Source: Gemmatimonadota bacterium (GTDB taxonomy: Bacteria > Gemmatimonadota > Gemmatimonadetes > Palauibacterales > Palauibacteraceae). Taken from it: DNA of 12,949 nucleotides. The first letter of the stretch is position 1. Each line of letters opens with the position of its first letter. The stretch is taken from positions 1 through 12,949 of the forward strand of contig JAUVTH010000016.1 of NCBI GenBank assembly GCA_030601615.1. The letters are read 5' to 3'. Under the pieces are notes generated by a model. It had not been told where the DNA came from. It saw nothing but the letters and a program-made list of their open reading frames with translations, and made no database searches. Positions 12,391-12,949 of the stretch are shown here, piece after piece. The position numbers and the translations under genes are program-made.

Positions 12391-12949
12391 TCAGAACAGA
12401 CCTTCGATACGGCCGTCCGGGTGCACCTTCATTCCCTCTGCGGCAGGCCTGGCCGACAGACCGGGCATCGTCATGACGTCGCCCGTCACGGCCACGATGA
12501 ACCCGGCTCCTGCTGATATGCGGAATTCCCGGACCGTGATGTCAAAGCCCCTCGGCCTGCCGAGGAGGCTGGGGTCGTCGCTCAGCGAATACTGGGTCTT
12601 GGCGATGCACACGGGCAGATCACTGAGGCCGTTGTCGACAATCTGCTGTGCCTGCTTGGCCGCCGGCCTCGTCATGTTCACCCCGTCAGCGCCGTACACC
12701 TTCGTAGCCACCGTCTCCAGCTTTTCCAGAAGGCTCATCCCCGTCGGGTACAGGGGCACGAAGTCCGCCTCTCCTTCATCCAGCGTCTCCAGGACCGCCT
12801 CGGCCAATTCGATGCCGCCCTCTCCCCCACGCGCCCAGACATCGCAGTCGGCGTAGCGCACTCCCGCCGCGCGGCACATGGAGGCCACGGCCTCTACTTC
12901 CTCGTCCGTATCGTCTGCGAAGCGGTTGATGGCGACGACAACGGGAACG
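12391..12949 (-). CDS. fhs: Formate-tetrahydrofolate ligase, C-terminal part (runs off right edge)
   Basis: The C-terminal 185 or so residues of formyl-THF synthetase, which joins formate to tetrahydrofolate with ATP to give 10-formyl-THF. The frame enters at the right edge with PVVVAINRFADDTDEEVEAV, then WARGGEGGIELAEAV, KLETVATKVYGADGV, LPVCIAKTQYSLSDDP and GFIVAVTGDVMTMPGL, ending near DGRIEGLF. These match the family C-terminal third; the ATP-binding N-terminal part (about 370 residues) is outside the window. The reading frame is open across 12889-12949 with no stop, so the gene is cut by the window and not degraded. Next to ridA and selC, it hints at a formate/one-carbon theme, perhaps linked to a selenium-dependent formate dehydrogenase elsewhere. 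Confidence 0.95.
   Translation of the reverse strand, partial: VPVVVAINRFADDTDEEVEAVASMCRAAGVRYADCDVWARGGEGGIELAEAVLETLDEGEADFVPLYPTGMSLLEKLETVATKVYGADGVNMTRPAAKQAQQIVDNGLSDLPVCIAKTQYSLSDDPSLLGRPRGFDITVREFRISAGAGFIVAVTGDVMTMPGLSARPAAEGMKVHPDGRIEGLF

Overview
The window is a GC-rich, gene-dense stretch of chromosome from a diderm (Gram-negative) bacterium. Diderm status follows from lptE, lpxH and a stand-alone heptose-1-phosphate adenylyltransferase (rfaE2/hldE C-half), all lipopolysaccharide functions, plus two predicted lipoproteins. Gene style (GC-rich, many GTG/TTG starts, short overlaps, PGWGQ-type DUF5683-like protein, large anti-sigma factors) suggests Gemmatimonadota or a similar environmental phylum. 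That is an impression without database support. I see no insertion sequence, phage gene or CRISPR array.

Transcription is leftward (minus strand) almost throughout; only lpxH runs rightward. Reading from the right: the 3' part of fhs (formate-tetrahydrofolate ligase, running off the edge), ridA, a selenocysteine tRNA gene (selC, anticodon TCA), a DUF5683-like secreted/membrane protein whose start appears to lie inside or directly behind selC, and murI. murI and lpxH converge and overlap by 23 bp. lpxH has a promoter placed so that its mRNA would be leaderless. A 77-bp divergent region separates it from a leftward run: YbgC-like thioesterase, LolB-like lipoprotein, lptE, a CPA2-type cation:proton antiporter, rfaE2, ctaB (heme O synthase), rdgB and a secreted NTF2-like protein.

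The left part, 1-3426, is the most interesting. A tightly packed operon encodes an ECF sigma factor, a zf-HC2 anti-sigma factor with a long extracytoplasmic part, a 95-residue protein ending in Arg-Cys-Cys-stop, a cysteine-free ArsA/GET3-like ATPase, and CstA (running off the left edge). In enterobacteria CstA and BtsT are each accompanied by a small protein (YbdD, YjiX) that also ends in Arg-Cys-Cys. Here the -RCC protein is a different, longer one, and a GET3-like ATPase sits between it and the transporter. This suggests a poorly described transporter-plus-ATPase-plus-CC-tail module under extracytoplasmic stress-type control.

Other points are a complete 8/5-type tRNA-Sec next to one-carbon (formate) metabolism, probable translational coupling through repeated 4-nt GTGA/ATGA overlaps, and a direct/inverted repeat in the ctaB leader.
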